DNA of 64,000 nt from Micromonospora kangleipakensis. GTDB taxonomy: Bacteria > Actinomycetota > Actinomycetes > Mycobacteriales > Micromonosporaceae. The notes below the pieces were generated by a model. That model saw only the letters and a program-made list of their open reading frames with translations. It made no database searches and had not been told where the DNA came from. A program made the translations under genes and the position numbers. Of this stretch, positions 24,378 through 34,088 are shown piece by piece. How positions within the stretch are numbered: the stretch's first letter is position 1; each line of letters starts with the position of its first letter. The stretch lies in the NCBI RefSeq assembly GCF_004217615.1, contig NZ_SHLD01000001.1, forward strand, positions 3,720,001 through 3,784,000, written 5' to 3'.

Positions 24378-24612
24378 CTACCTTGCCGCCAGCAAGTACC
24401 GGATGGCGGATCCGGCCTCGGATGAGCGCCCGTGTGATCGACGAGCCGCACCGTGGTGACGGGCGTGCACGCGTTGGGCCGGCTGCCCGCACTGCGAGCA
24501 CGCAACGGCCGCCGCAAGCGTCCGGGCACGGACCGGCACGACCGGTCCCTGATCAACCACCTCGTCAATGAGCAGCGAGGACAGCTGAGGGAGCAACGTC
24601 TTGATCAGGTCT
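24378..24612 (-). pseudogene. ISL3-family transposase, N-terminal remnant
   Basis: The frame encodes LIKTLLPQLSSLLIDEVVDQ, then VACSQCGQPAQRVHARHH, the N-terminal region and CxxC zinc finger of ISL3 transposases. After the zinc finger the sequence degrades and no DDE domain follows. The surrounding 24191-24703 contains nothing else I can identify apart from the SDR promoter. Confidence 0.65.
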
Positions 24613-24703
24613 TAGCCGTACCGGCACCAGCATGCCGCACTCGTGGTGCGGGGTCCGTCGGCCGCGAGAGGATGCAACGAGCGGCGAGGTCGACCTCGCG
24701 CCC

Positions 24704-25318
24704 TCAGTCCGGAGTCGCGTACTGGTGGACCAGCCGGGCGATGCGGCGGTCGGGAACGACCCACATGATCACGATGCCGACGAAGCACGCCATGGCAATC
24801 CAAACTCCGACGTGACCGCTCCGGTCGATCGTCAGGGCGCTGAGGACCCCGACGAGGTCGAACACTACGGAGATCTTGCCCTTGCGGTCAGTGCCGACGG
24901 CCTGGCGCAGCGGCGACTCCGGTCCCTGCTGCCGGATGATCACCCACTGGAGCACGAGGTAAGCGACGGCCGCGCCGAGTAGGTTCAGACCGTAGATGAC
25001 GACCGGGGTCTGCGCGAACCTCGATTCGGACACCCAGGCTGTCGTGAACGGGACCAGCGACAGGCAGAACAGCAGCGCCAGGTTCGCCCACAGCACACCG
25101 CCACTGACCCGTCGAACCAGGTGGAACATGTGGTGGTGGCCGTTCCAGTAGATGCCGATATAGACAAAGCTGAGGAGATAGGTCAGCAGCCCGACGCCGG
25201 TCGTGTGGACGAGGTCGGAGAGATCGTGACCTTCGGGCGCTCTCAGCTCCAGCACCATGACCGTGATGATGATGGCAAGCACCCCATCACTGAATGCCTC
25301 CAGTCGATTTGACCTCAC
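24704..25318 (-). CDS. TMEM175-family (DUF1211) channel-like protein
   Basis: A 204-aa protein with the signature RLEAFSDGVLAIIITVMVLE in helix 1, followed by SFVYIGIYWNGHHHMFHLVR (helix 3) and four further hydrophobic segments. The GTG at 25318 is chosen since the family starts just before RSNRLEAFSDG and an AGAAGGGTGG site precedes it. An ECF41-like promoter lies 89 bp upstream (25407-25433), so it may be co-regulated with the SDR operon. Confidence 0.87.
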   Translation of the reverse strand: MRSNRLEAFSDGVLAIIITVMVLELRAPEGHDLSDLVHTTGVGLLTYLLSFVYIGIYWNGHHHMFHLVRRVSGGVLWANLALLFCLSLVPFTTAWVSESRFAQTPVVIYGLNLLGAAVAYLVLQWVIIRQQGPESPLRQAVGTDRKGKISVVFDLVGVLSALTIDRSGHVGVWIAMACFVGIVIMWVVPDRRIARLVHQYATPD

Positions 25319-25406
25319 CGCGCCACCCTTCTCCCTCCGATACCCTGAATCTCGCCTCGAGCGCCCCCATGAGCGCCGTACTAATTTCGGTGTCTCCACC
25401 AGCCGA

Positions 25407-25433
25407 GACAGCGCGGCCGCGGACTCTGTGACA
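25407..25433 (-). promoter_or_regulatory. ECF41-type promoter of the TMEM175 gene
   Basis: On the minus strand TGTCACA (25427-25433), 16-bp spacer, TGTC (25407-25410). One base differs from CGTC. Position and spacing match the site before the SDR gene exactly. Confidence 0.55.
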
Positions 25434-25541
25434 GGGACGCGTGGTCGCCAACGTCACTTCCAGGGTCCGTTGGCGATTGCGGCGTGGTCGGCCAACGATT
25501 GGCCTGGTAGCAGCCGCGACGTGATCAGACGGGGGCGAGCG

Positions 25542-26447
25542 ATGGTGGATTGCGGTGGGAACCACGAGCCGGTTGGCGCGGATGATCTCGAGGAGGCCGC
25601 GGCGGACTTCACGAGCCTGCGGCCACGCCTGTTCGGGATCGCGTATCGCATGCTCAGCAGCGCCACCGAGGCCGAGGATCTGGTGCAGGAGGTGTGGCTG
25701 CGGTGGCAGACGTGTGACCGCGGCGCGGTGGTCAACCCGGCCGCGTTCCTGGCGACGACGACGACCCGGCTGGCCATCAACGCACTCCAGTCGGCGCGGG
25801 TGCGGCGCGAGACGTACATCGGACCGTGGCTGCCCGAACCCGTCGACACGAGCGCGGACCCGTACCTGGGCGCCGAGCGCGGTGAGGCCCTGGAGTTCGC
25901 GGCCCTGCTCCTGATGGAGAAGCTCACGCCGAACGAACGCGCCGCATATGTCCTGCGGGAGGCCTTCGACTACCCGTATGCGCAGATCGCCGACATCCTG
26001 CAGTCCACCGAACCCGCGGTGCGCCAGCTGATCAGCCGGGCGCGCAAACACATGACGAAGGAGAGGCGCACGCCGGCGAGCGCGGCCGCGCAGCGGCAGC
26101 TGCTGACCACCTTCATCGCGGCCGCCCGCTCCGGCGACATGACCGCGTTGGAGCGGCTCTTCGCGAGGGACGTGACCAGCCTGTCCGACAGCAACGGCGC
26201 AAAGGGCGCCGCCCGGCGGCCGGTGGTGGGGGTGGCACGCGTGGCGAAGTTCCTGAGCGCTTTCTCCGCCGCCTGGGACGGCCTCGACGTGCAGTGGGCG
26301 AACATGAACGGCCAGATTTCCGCCGTGCTGCGGCGCGACGACGGCAAGGTGTACGTGCTCGCGGTCAGCGCCTCGACCGAGGGGATCGATCAGGTGCTGT
26401 GGATGATGAACCCCGAGAAGAACACGGCGGTGTCCGCCCTGGCCTGA
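25542..26447 (+). CDS. sigJ: ECF41-group RNA polymerase sigma factor (SigJ-like)
   Basis: A 301-aa protein. Sigma-2 covers about residues 18-85 (LRPRLFGIAYRMLSSATEAE, DLVQEVWLRW), sigma-4 about 120-175 (LTPNERAAYVLREAFDYPY, QIADILQSTEPAVRQLISRA), and a SnoaL-like/NTF2 domain fills about 185-295. The fused SnoaL domain is the hallmark of ECF41, in which it modulates activity in place of an anti-sigma factor. Such factors control adjacent oxidoreductases or decarboxylases. The ATG at 25542 is set by family length. It is divergent from the TMEM175 gene and 1.3 kb from the SDR operon, both with matching promoters. Confidence 0.88.
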   Translation: MVDCGGNHEPVGADDLEEAAADFTSLRPRLFGIAYRMLSSATEAEDLVQEVWLRWQTCDRGAVVNPAAFLATTTTRLAINALQSARVRRETYIGPWLPEPVDTSADPYLGAERGEALEFAALLLMEKLTPNERAAYVLREAFDYPYAQIADILQSTEPAVRQLISRARKHMTKERRTPASAAAQRQLLTTFIAAARSGDMTALERLFARDVTSLSDSNGAKGAARRPVVGVARVAKFLSAFSAAWDGLDVQWANMNGQISAVLRRDDGKVYVLAVSASTEGIDQVLWMMNPEKNTAVSALA

Positions 26448-26515
26448 CGCGGCGACGTCACAGAACAGCGTGCTATCCGGTCATAGCTGGCGACTGCGAG
26501 AGAGCAGAGGACCGC

Positions 26516-26963
26516 ATGCGTGCGACGTATCAGCCATTTCTTCCCGAGGTGCTGGCCGGATCGGTGGGGCCACCCGCGCAGCTACCTGTCCGGTTCGTGC
26601 CTGCTCTACCGGCACGACGATGTCGTGCGCAGGTTCGCCGAGGCCTGCCAGCTTGGAGACATCGCCGCGCTCCGGGCCGCTCTGGACGGTGATGCCATCG
26701 CCGTGTGCGACAGCGGCGGGCTGGTGCCCACCGGGGTGGGTTCCATTCAGGGCGCGCAGGACGTTGCCCAGCTGGTCGCGGCCCTGCTGGGCGGGCAACC
26801 GGGCACCGAAGTGACCATCGAGGCCGTCAATGGCCGTGCTGGGCTGGTGCTGCGCCGCGGCGGCCAGGCCATCGCGGTAGTCGCCGTCCAGACGGCCGGC
26901 ACAAAGGTCACCGTGCTCTGGACGGTGCTCAACCCGGCCAAACTACGCGGTTGGCATCGATGA
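26516..26963 (+). pseudogene. SnoaL/NTF2-like protein with frameshift
   Basis: The frame from ATG 26516 reads MRATYQPFLPEVLAGSVGPP. The continuation RHDDVVRRFAEACQLGDIAA and onward to LWTVLNPAKLRGWHR-stop (26963) is in another frame, joined around 26585-26605. The second part resembles the SnoaL-like domain of ECF41-related proteins. A single indel separates them. It follows the sigma factor by 68 bp. Confidence 0.6.
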
Positions 26964-27057
26964 CGGCGTCGCCCGAGGGGGCGGCGAACAGGCCGGCGCT
27001 GTTGTCGGTGATGACGGTGCGCTGGTCACCGTGGGCGGCGAGGGAGATCTTGCCGGG

Positions 27058-27705
27058 ATGATCCGAAAACGCTTGGGAGGTGTGGTGGCCGGTTCTTCGT
27101 TGGGTCTGCGGTTGCGGGAGTTCCGGCAGTCGGCGGGGATGACTATTGAGGATCTGTCCGAGGCGTCCGGGGTGAGTGGCCGGGCGATCAGTGACATGGA
27201 GCGGGGGCACAGTCGCGCGCCGCAGGAGCGGACGTTGGCGGCGTTGGCCGACGCGCTGAAGCTCAGTGATGGCGATCGTGCTGGTCTGGTCGAGTTGGCG
27301 CGTTCGGGCCGGTCGGAGAGTCGGGTCGGGCGGCCTCGGGTGGGTGAGCTGCCGCGGGGGATCAGTGACTTTGTTGGTCGGGCGCGGGAGTTGGAGTTGC
27401 TCCGCCGCCACGCACTGGCGGCGTCTGTCGGTGGACCGACGCTGGTGGCGGTGGTGCACGGCCAGCCGGGTTTGGGGAAGACGGCGTTCGCGGTCAGCGC
27501 GGCCGAGCAGTTGCGGGAGGTGTTTCCCGACGGGCAGTTCTACCTGGACCTTCGGGGTACGGATCCGGTTCCGACGCCGGTTGGTGAGGCGTTGAAGCGG
27601 CTGTTGCGGGCGCTGGACGTCAACCCTGCAGGATCGCCGACGATGAGCAGGAGCGGGCCAGCCAGTTGCGGGCGATTCTGCAGGCATTGGGGCGTAGGTG
27701 CTTCA
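27058..27705 (+). pseudogene. XRE/NB-ARC regulator, truncated
   Basis: An N-terminal HTH (RLREFRQSAGMTIEDLSEAS, GRAISDMERG) is followed by the start of a STAND/NB-ARC ATPase with an intact P-loop (GQPGLGKTAFAVSAAEQL). Shortly after YLDLRGTDPVPTPVGEALKR the frame shifts (about 27635; ADDEQERASQLRAIL continues in another frame) and all similarity ends near 27700. The family normally has several hundred more residues with TPR repeats. Starts at 27031, 27058 or 27085 are possible; GGGAGG favours 27085. Confidence 0.7.
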
Positions 27706-27716
27706 GAGCGGTGGGG

Positions 27717-27900
27717 TTATCGGTCGGTGCGGCTGAGGGTGCGGCTGATGGCGGGGACTACGGCCAGCGCGAGAGCGTAGCCGAGGATCTGCAGGGCCAG
27801 CGCGATGGCGTAGCTGGTGCCGGTGATGGTGACGTTTTCGCGGATGCCGAAGGGTGCGGTGGGCACGGTCGTGTCAGGGCGAGGAGCAGGGCGTTGGCGT
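27717..27900 (-). pseudogene. C-terminal fragment of a membrane protein
   Basis: The last 55-60 codons before TAA at 27717 read FGIRENVTITGTSYAIALAL, then QILGYALALAVVPAISRTL, a plausible extracellular turn followed by one membrane helix. Upstream the frame is low in complexity and interrupted by stops. The family cannot be named. Left over between the truncated regulator and the protease fragment. Confidence 0.3.
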
Positions 27901-27976
27901 TGGTGTTGCTGGTATGGGTGTGGCGAGGGTGCTGGCGAAGCACAAGCGCCGGTACATCATCGCGGTCAGCGCCGGA

Positions 27977-28216
27977 TCATCGAGTCTTGCCGGGCCGCCC
28001 TGCTTCAATGATCGTGGCACCGCTGGTCTGCTGGATCCAGTCCGCGATCCGGTCCACCCGCGCCGTCGTCTCCTGCTGGGAGTGCGGGCACGGCGGCCCG
28101 TCGGATTCGACTGAGACCAGCGTCTGGGTGCCGTTCGTGTTCTCGCGGAAGTACGGGGCGCCGGAGTCCCAGAGGCATGCGCTGGTGTCGGCCTCCAGCG
28201 CGTAGCCGACCACCAT
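27977..28216 (-). pseudogene. Trypsin-like serine protease, C-terminal remnant
   Basis: The frame contains ALEADTSACLWDSGAPYF, the GDSG-type nucleophile region of S1 peptidases, followed by LVSVESDGPPCPHSQQETTA and RVDRIADWI, the usual C-terminal helix. The His and Asp of the triad, and any signal peptide, are missing upstream of 28216. The nucleophile motif reads DSGAP, as in some actinobacterial S1 proteins. Confidence 0.55.
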
Positions 28217-28264
28217 GACGGACGAACCGGAGGTGCGGCGCTAGTCCGGGCGCAGCTCTACCCG

Positions 28265-28564
28265 GTGTCGCCCGAGCGACCGACCACCATCGGGCACACC
28301 CGCAGTCACGGCCTCCCTGACTCCCGCACAGGAGAGCAGTACCGGACGCGGGCTGACGACCTGGCGCAGCCGGGTCCCCAGCTCATCGAAGCCGCGGCGC
28401 TGCTGCTCGACGAGCTCGGGCAGGCGTTCGGCGTGCCGGAGATGGGCCAGCTGTCGCGCGACGGCCGGATACGCAGGCCCTACTGGGCAAGCCACGGCTT
28501 GCGTGGCCCGATCGTGGCCTGGGCCGAGAAGAATGACATCGAGGTGACCGACGAAACGATCTGA
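28265..28564 (+). CDS. Hypothetical protein (99 aa), possibly 5'-truncated
   Basis: A GTG-initiated frame. The C-terminal 75 residues look like real protein (QPGPQLIEAAALLLDELGQA, GRIRRPYWASHGLRGPIVAW) and end EKNDIEVTDETI. The N-terminal 25 residues are less convincing. No family is recognised. It lies next to the right-hand attachment-site repeat, so it probably belongs to the integrated element. Confidence 0.4.
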   Translation: MSPERPTTIGHTRSHGLPDSRTGEQYRTRADDLAQPGPQLIEAAALLLDELGQAFGVPEMGQLSRDGRIRRPYWASHGLRGPIVAWAEKNDIEVTDETI

Positions 28565-28836
28565 CGCGAGCACCGCTGTCGATATCAAGGCCGAGAGCAA
28601 CCACTCGGAAGATGGATGCCGGGTGTAGCAGCGGCTGTAGCAACGACGATGGACGAAGGCGCACGATCACGTGCTTCCGGAGAGCCGGACCGAGCGAGGG
28701 CAGTCGGAGGTGGACTCTGCCGACAAGCCGCCCAGAACTTACAAGCGAGGGGTCGTCGGGGTGCAGCCGCGAGAGGCAGCGTGCCGGGAAAGATAACGGG
28801 CTGTCGTCATCTCCGCTGTTCGGCGAGCATGACGGG
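28565..28836. other. Right edge of the island, no gene
   Basis: It contains GTGTAGCAGCGGCTGTAGCA at 28624-28643, very like the GTAGCAGCGCATGTAGCAG beside the integrase remnant (9520-9538), then the 18-bp repeat. This mirrored pair of landmarks supports an element end. Confidence 0.5.
28738..28755 (+). repeat. 18-bp att-like repeat, right copy
   Basis: Identical to 9424-9441 (anticodon loop, stem and variable loop of tRNA-Val). After it the next bases TCGG also match the tRNA-Pro scar, and no T arm follows, so this end is rearranged. Confidence 0.6.
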
Positions 28837-29355
28837 GTGCCTGACCTTGTATGGGAAGAAGTCAAGAATTTCTTCGACCCGGACCTGATGGGTTCATTGC
28901 CGGACGTTCGTGTCGAAGATGCTTCGCTGGAGGATTGGCAGGCGGTGTTCGACCTGGTCGAGACGAAGGGCTGGAGGTGGGAGTATTCAGTGGGCGACGC
29001 CGTCGTACCGCTTCCTCCAGCAGCCGACGTGTTGGCGAGACCGGCTGACGCTGAGCTGCCGATCGTGCGGGTATGGCCGGTCCCTGGCGTCCTGGTGAAC
29101 TTCTGGCCATACTCGGCCGCTGAGATCGACTTTGACATCGACCTGCGGGAGCTGCAAGGTCAGGAGCGGCTGGACATAGTGTGCGGGTTCTTTGCAGCGA
29201 TCGGGCGCAGGCTCCGCAAGCCGGTCTTGATGGCTCCCGAGGGCGACTACCACCATCCGGTGCTCGGCTTTGATGTCGAAGCTGACCGTGTCGTACCGCT
29301 GGCTGACCCACGTTTGCCTAGCAAGAGGCAAGGCGGCGCGTTGGCGGGTGACTAG
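28837..29355 (+). CDS. Conserved hypothetical protein
   Basis: A 172-aa acidic protein from GTG 28837. The frame is open back to 28612, but that part crosses the att repeat and lacks protein character, so the native N-terminus may have been replaced. The body (DLVWEEVKNFFDPDLMGSLP, VEDASLEDWQAVFDLVETKG, AAEIDFDIDLRELQGQERLD, GFDVEADRVVPLADPR) has a clear, evenly composed, conserved look that I associate with a small actinobacterial family without assigned function. No motif indicates catalysis. Confidence 0.6.
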   Translation: MPDLVWEEVKNFFDPDLMGSLPDVRVEDASLEDWQAVFDLVETKGWRWEYSVGDAVVPLPPAADVLARPADAELPIVRVWPVPGVLVNFWPYSAAEIDFDIDLRELQGQERLDIVCGFFAAIGRRLRKPVLMAPEGDYHHPVLGFDVEADRVVPLADPRLPSKRQGGALAGD

Positions 29356-29667
29356 CTGGGAGGAAGCAGGCTTGCCGGTGCAGGACCACCCGCGCCCCGG
29401 CCCCGCCTACGGCGAGCATCGCGATGTGTGGCCGGCCACCGGCGCCGTGCCCCGGGCCGCCGGCCAGCGCCAGCGACCCGGTCTCGGCCGGGCCACACCC
29501 CCGTCGTGGGCGCGGTCCGCGCGTCGGCGCCGGTTCTTTCCTGGGGGTACGGGGCACCCCCTGCTGGCGTTGACCCCTGGCCGGGTTTGGGGCGGGTCGC
29601 CGGCGTTTGGTGCCCTGCCGGCTCGCGCCCGCTGCGTGCTGGCTGGGGCGTGATCGACTCCATGCCT
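29356..29667. other. Intergenic, no gene seen
   Basis: GC-rich sequence with only shadow frames. It precedes the first copy of the duplicated 1-kb unit and has no counterpart before the second copy. Confidence 0.4.
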
Positions 29668-30056
29668 CCGATGCGGCGGTGTCCGGCAGGCGCGGATACC
29701 GCCACATCGGGGATGTGGTGCCGGTTGTCCGTTTCGCCCCGACCGGGCAGCGGGTGATCTGGGATCGGATGTCCGTTTCTGGGGTGACCGCTGGCATCCT
29801 CGGGCCGGAATGATGGCCAGGCGGGGGTCGTTACATCTGGCGTACGACCGAGTACCTGGCCCGCTCGACCGGGCCGAGGCCCCGGAATGATGGCGGGCCG
29901 GCGGTCGTTGCACATGGTCCCGGCGCCGCGAAGAGGCCCCCGCCCCGCGGTCGGACCGGGCAGAGACTTTCCCCTTTTTGCTTTTGAGCGCCTGACGGTG
30001 CTTGCGCTCTCCCGGCCCCCACCGGGTGTGCGCCAACCCCCCAAGGAGCTTTCGTC
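29668..30056 (+). promoter_or_regulatory. Leader region of duplicated secreted protein, copy 1
   Basis: Highly similar to 34089-34480. It starts with a hairpin (CCGATGCGGCGG 29668-29679 against CCGCCACATCGG 29699-29710, one mismatch), then GGTCGTTACA (29826-29835) and GGTCGTTGCA (29903-29912), and ends with an AAGGAG ribosome site before ATG 30057. Conservation outside the coding part suggests function; I do not recognise a known riboswitch. Confidence 0.5.
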
Positions 30057-30641
30057 ATGAACACGATGCTGCGTAAGAGCGTGCTCGGTATTGCTGGTCT
30101 GGCGTTCGCCGGTGGTCTGGCCGCCGGTCCGCTGAACCACCACGACGCCACCCCGACCAGCGCGATGACCCCGGCCGCCGTGCAGGCCGACAAGCCGGAC
30201 AGCGGCAAGCTGATCCCGCACGGTGTGCAGGGCGCGCAGTCGAAGATCACCCTGAACGACGAGCAGACCGCCAACGCGAAGGCGATCATCGCCGCGACGA
30301 AGAAGGCCGGCCTGCCGGAGCGGGCCGCGGTCATCTCGATCGCCACGTCGCTGCAGGAGTCGAAGCTGGAGAACCTGGGCCACCTGGGTGACCGCAACGA
30401 CCACGACTCGCTGGGCCTGTTCCAGCAGCGCCCGTCGAGTGGTTGGGGTACGCCGGAGCAGATCACCGACCCCGAGTACGCGACCCTGGCGTTCGAGAAG
30501 GGTCTGAAGCAGGTCGACGGGTGGCAGGACATGCCGCTGACCGAGGCCGCCCAGACGGTGCAGGTGTCGGCCTACCCGGACGCCTACGCCCAGTGGGAGA
30601 AGCAGGCCGCCCACATCGTCGCCCAGCACTGGAACAGCTGA
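30057..30641 (+). CDS. Secreted lysozyme-fold protein, copy 1
   Basis: A 194-aa protein. The N-terminal signal sequence (LRKSVLGIAGLAFAGGLAAG) is followed by a linker and a domain with the transglycosylase-like pattern AAVISIATSLQESKLENLGH, DHDSLGLFQQRPSSGWGTPE, QITDPEYATLAFEKGL. The ES and GLFQQRPSxGWG motifs occur in actinobacterial lysozyme-like secreted proteins. From ADKPDSGKLIPHGVQG onward it differs from copy 2 by a single residue (Thr/Ser), while the signal regions differ, which points to recent duplication or gene conversion. A clear AXA cleavage site is lacking. A perfect terminator follows. Confidence 0.8.
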   Translation: MNTMLRKSVLGIAGLAFAGGLAAGPLNHHDATPTSAMTPAAVQADKPDSGKLIPHGVQGAQSKITLNDEQTANAKAIIAATKKAGLPERAAVISIATSLQESKLENLGHLGDRNDHDSLGLFQQRPSSGWGTPEQITDPEYATLAFEKGLKQVDGWQDMPLTEAAQTVQVSAYPDAYAQWEKQAAHIVAQHWNS

Positions 30642-30656
30642 CCTGTAGAGCAATAC

Positions 30657-30699
30657 GCCGCTGGCCGGCACCCCAAGACACGGGGTGCCGGCCAGCGGC
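30657..30699. terminator. Strong terminator hairpin, copy 1
   Basis: A perfect 18-bp stem (GCCGCTGGCCGGCACCCC, 30657-30674; partner 30682-30699) with a 7-nt loop AAGACAC. Identical in core to the hairpin at 35077-35121. It may serve both the secreted-protein gene and the convergent hydrolase gene. Confidence 0.85.
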
Positions 30700-30771
30700 A
30701 TATCCACATCCCAAGCCTGATCGCCCGGAGCCGGGGACGGTCGCCCCCAGCCCCCAACAGCAACCAATTAC

Positions 30772-32139
30772 TCAGGGGCAGGGCGCGTACAGACGCCGGG
30801 TGCCGGCGGCCGCGGCGTACGCGGCCCGGTCGCTGAACCGGCAGCCGAAGTCCGGCGCCGCCACCGCCTGAGGATCGGTCACCGCGTCGCCGTCGGGACG
30901 GTCGCCGGTGCGTACCCAAGAGGTGAGGTCGTCCCAGGCGTTGCCGGCCTCGGCCGGGCTGAACTCGCAGTGCTGGGAGGCCCGGATCGCCCGCTGCACC
31001 ACCAGCCGGCTGCGTCCGTGCCACGCCACGTCCCGGGCGTACGCCTGCTCCATGGCGAAGGGCACGAAGAGGTCGCCGAGGTCGTGCAGGCTGACCACCG
31101 GCGCGGTCGGCCGGCCGCTGATCCGGGGCACCTCGGTAAGCGTGGGGGAGAGGCGCTGCCACAGGTTGTCCGGGGCGACCCGCTGCACGGTGGCGTTGAC
31201 GTCCACCGGACTGTTCGGGGTGTACCGGGTGAGCAGGTTGGTGGCGAGCTGGCCGGGCCGCTGCGCGGGGGACTCCCCGCCGTTGGTGGTGCTGATCGCG
31301 AAGAGGAAGTCCTTCCAGACCGCGAAGGAGGCCTCGGCGCCGGGCCGGTCCCCGCCGGAGCGGTCGATGGTGATGTTCCGGAGCTGCTTGCCCAGCTCGT
31401 TGGTGGTGTCCGGCCCGCCCGGCTTGAGCCCGGCGAGGCCGAGAGTCACCTGGATGCGCGGCACCGCGTTGGTGAGGTAGTCCGTCGGCGTCGGGTACGC
31501 CCGCACCCCGGCGAGCGCCTGCGCGACGAGGTTGTAGTCCAGGAAGAAGTCGAGCAGCTGGTGGTCGCCGAGCACCCCGCACATCGGCAGCGCGCCGTCG
31601 TAGAAGCCGGGATACTGCTCCAGCGACCGACCGATGATGTAGCCGCCCATCGACACCCCGGCCATCAGCACCCGCTTCGGCCGTTCGACGGTACGGCCGA
31701 ACAGGTCGGCGAGGTCGCGGGTGCTCAGCACGCCGGAGCGGATGTCGAAGCCGTTGCTGTAGTACGACGACGACGCCCAGGCGTACCCCTGCTCCAGCAT
31801 CCGCTGACGCAGGCCGAACGCCGGGGCCTCCGGGGAGAGCACGGTGGTCTGGCCGCGGTAGCCGTGCGTCCACATCACCAGGTCGCCGTTCCAGTCGGCG
31901 GGTACCTCGATGATGTAGCCGGCGTGTTCGTGCACGCCCTGACGGACGGTGGTGGCCACGCCGCGCACGACCAGCGGGTCCAGTGGCGGGTTGCTGATGG
32001 TGTAGCCGGGCAGCGGCTGGCTGCCGTCGTCGCTGTCGGCGGCGGCGGCCGGTGTCGCGCCGGCGAGCCCGACCGTGAGGGTCAGGGCCGCGCCGGCGGC
32101 GAGCAGCCGGCGGACCAGGCGGGTGGTTGAGGTCAGCAT
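30772..32139 (-). CDS. Secreted alpha/beta hydrolase
   Basis: A 455-aa protein with a Sec signal peptide (RRLLAAGAALTLTVGLAGAT, cleavage near ATPAAAA). The hydrolase nucleophile elbow is GVSMGG (about residue 160, MAGVSMGGYIIG). The oxyanion region is probably VMWTHGYRGQ, the acid in VVSLHDLGDLFVPF, and the base in SQHCEF. It resembles large secreted esterase/lipase-type proteins. The substrate is unknown. It runs convergently with the duplicated gene and sits between the two repeat copies. Confidence 0.8.
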   Translation of the reverse strand: MLTSTTRLVRRLLAAGAALTLTVGLAGATPAAAADSDDGSQPLPGYTISNPPLDPLVVRGVATTVRQGVHEHAGYIIEVPADWNGDLVMWTHGYRGQTTVLSPEAPAFGLRQRMLEQGYAWASSSYYSNGFDIRSGVLSTRDLADLFGRTVERPKRVLMAGVSMGGYIIGRSLEQYPGFYDGALPMCGVLGDHQLLDFFLDYNLVAQALAGVRAYPTPTDYLTNAVPRIQVTLGLAGLKPGGPDTTNELGKQLRNITIDRSGGDRPGAEASFAVWKDFLFAISTTNGGESPAQRPGQLATNLLTRYTPNSPVDVNATVQRVAPDNLWQRLSPTLTEVPRISGRPTAPVVSLHDLGDLFVPFAMEQAYARDVAWHGRSRLVVQRAIRASQHCEFSPAEAGNAWDDLTSWVRTGDRPDGDAVTDPQAVAAPDFGCRFSDRAAYAAAAGTRRLYAPCP

Positions 32140-32299
32140 CGTTGCTCCCCGGGGACGGTGCCGCCCACCGGGGGCGACCAGGCGGGACGGTGCCTACCGG
32201 CCGGTAGCGCCCTGAAACTAGGCCCGCCCGTCGATCGCTGTCAATCACCTCCTGACCGAACGGTCAGCCAGCTCCGTCCGGTCCGCCCACAGTGTTCGG

Positions 32300-33652
<1,353 letters not shown>

Positions 33653-33747
33653 TCAGTCCCGGCGGCGGCCGCGTCGCCACCCCCGGATCGGCATCCCGCC
33701 GACGTCCCCGGATACGGATCGTCACCGCTGTCCGGTTCACTGGTCGG

Positions 33748-34059
33748 GTGGATGAGTCGATCTGGGACGCGGTCCGGGCCTCCCGCGGCTGGCTGGACGC
33801 CGCCAACGGCACGGACGACGCCGAGCTGACCTGTCGGATCCTGAAGCTCACCGAGGAGGCGGGAGAGGCGGCGGGCGCCTGGATCGGGGTGCTCGGTCAG
33901 AATCCCCGCAAGGGCGTGACGCATCGCCGCGAGGACGTCGCCGCCGAGCTGGCGGACGTCGTCTTCACGGCGCTCGTCGCCATCGAGAGCCTGGGGTTGG
34001 ACGCGCGGTCCGTGGTGGCGGCGTGTGCGGCGAAGGTGCGGGATCGCGCTTCGACCTGA
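33748..34059 (+). CDS. MazG-like nucleotide pyrophosphohydrolase
   Basis: A 103-aa protein. The all-alpha NTP-pyrophosphatase pattern is present: KLTEEAGEAAGAWIG (EExxE, about residues 36-50) and EDVAAELADVVFTALVA (ExxxD, about 70-86), the Mg-binding residues of the MazG superfamily. Likely hydrolyses a non-canonical or surplus nucleoside triphosphate. The GTG at 33748 is the start. It is divergent from gdhA across 101 bp. Confidence 0.82.
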   Translation: MDESIWDAVRASRGWLDAANGTDDAELTCRILKLTEEAGEAAGAWIGVLGQNPRKGVTHRREDVAAELADVVFTALVAIESLGLDARSVVAACAAKVRDRAST

Positions 34060-34088
34060 GCGTTCCTTCGTAGTTTGCCTGCATGTCG

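Noticed and set aside
29811..30056. c-di-AMP (ydaO-type) riboswitch before the secreted lysozyme-fold gene
   Set aside because: Cell-wall hydrolases of actinobacteria often have one, so I looked, but the conserved GC-rich core of that class is not present.
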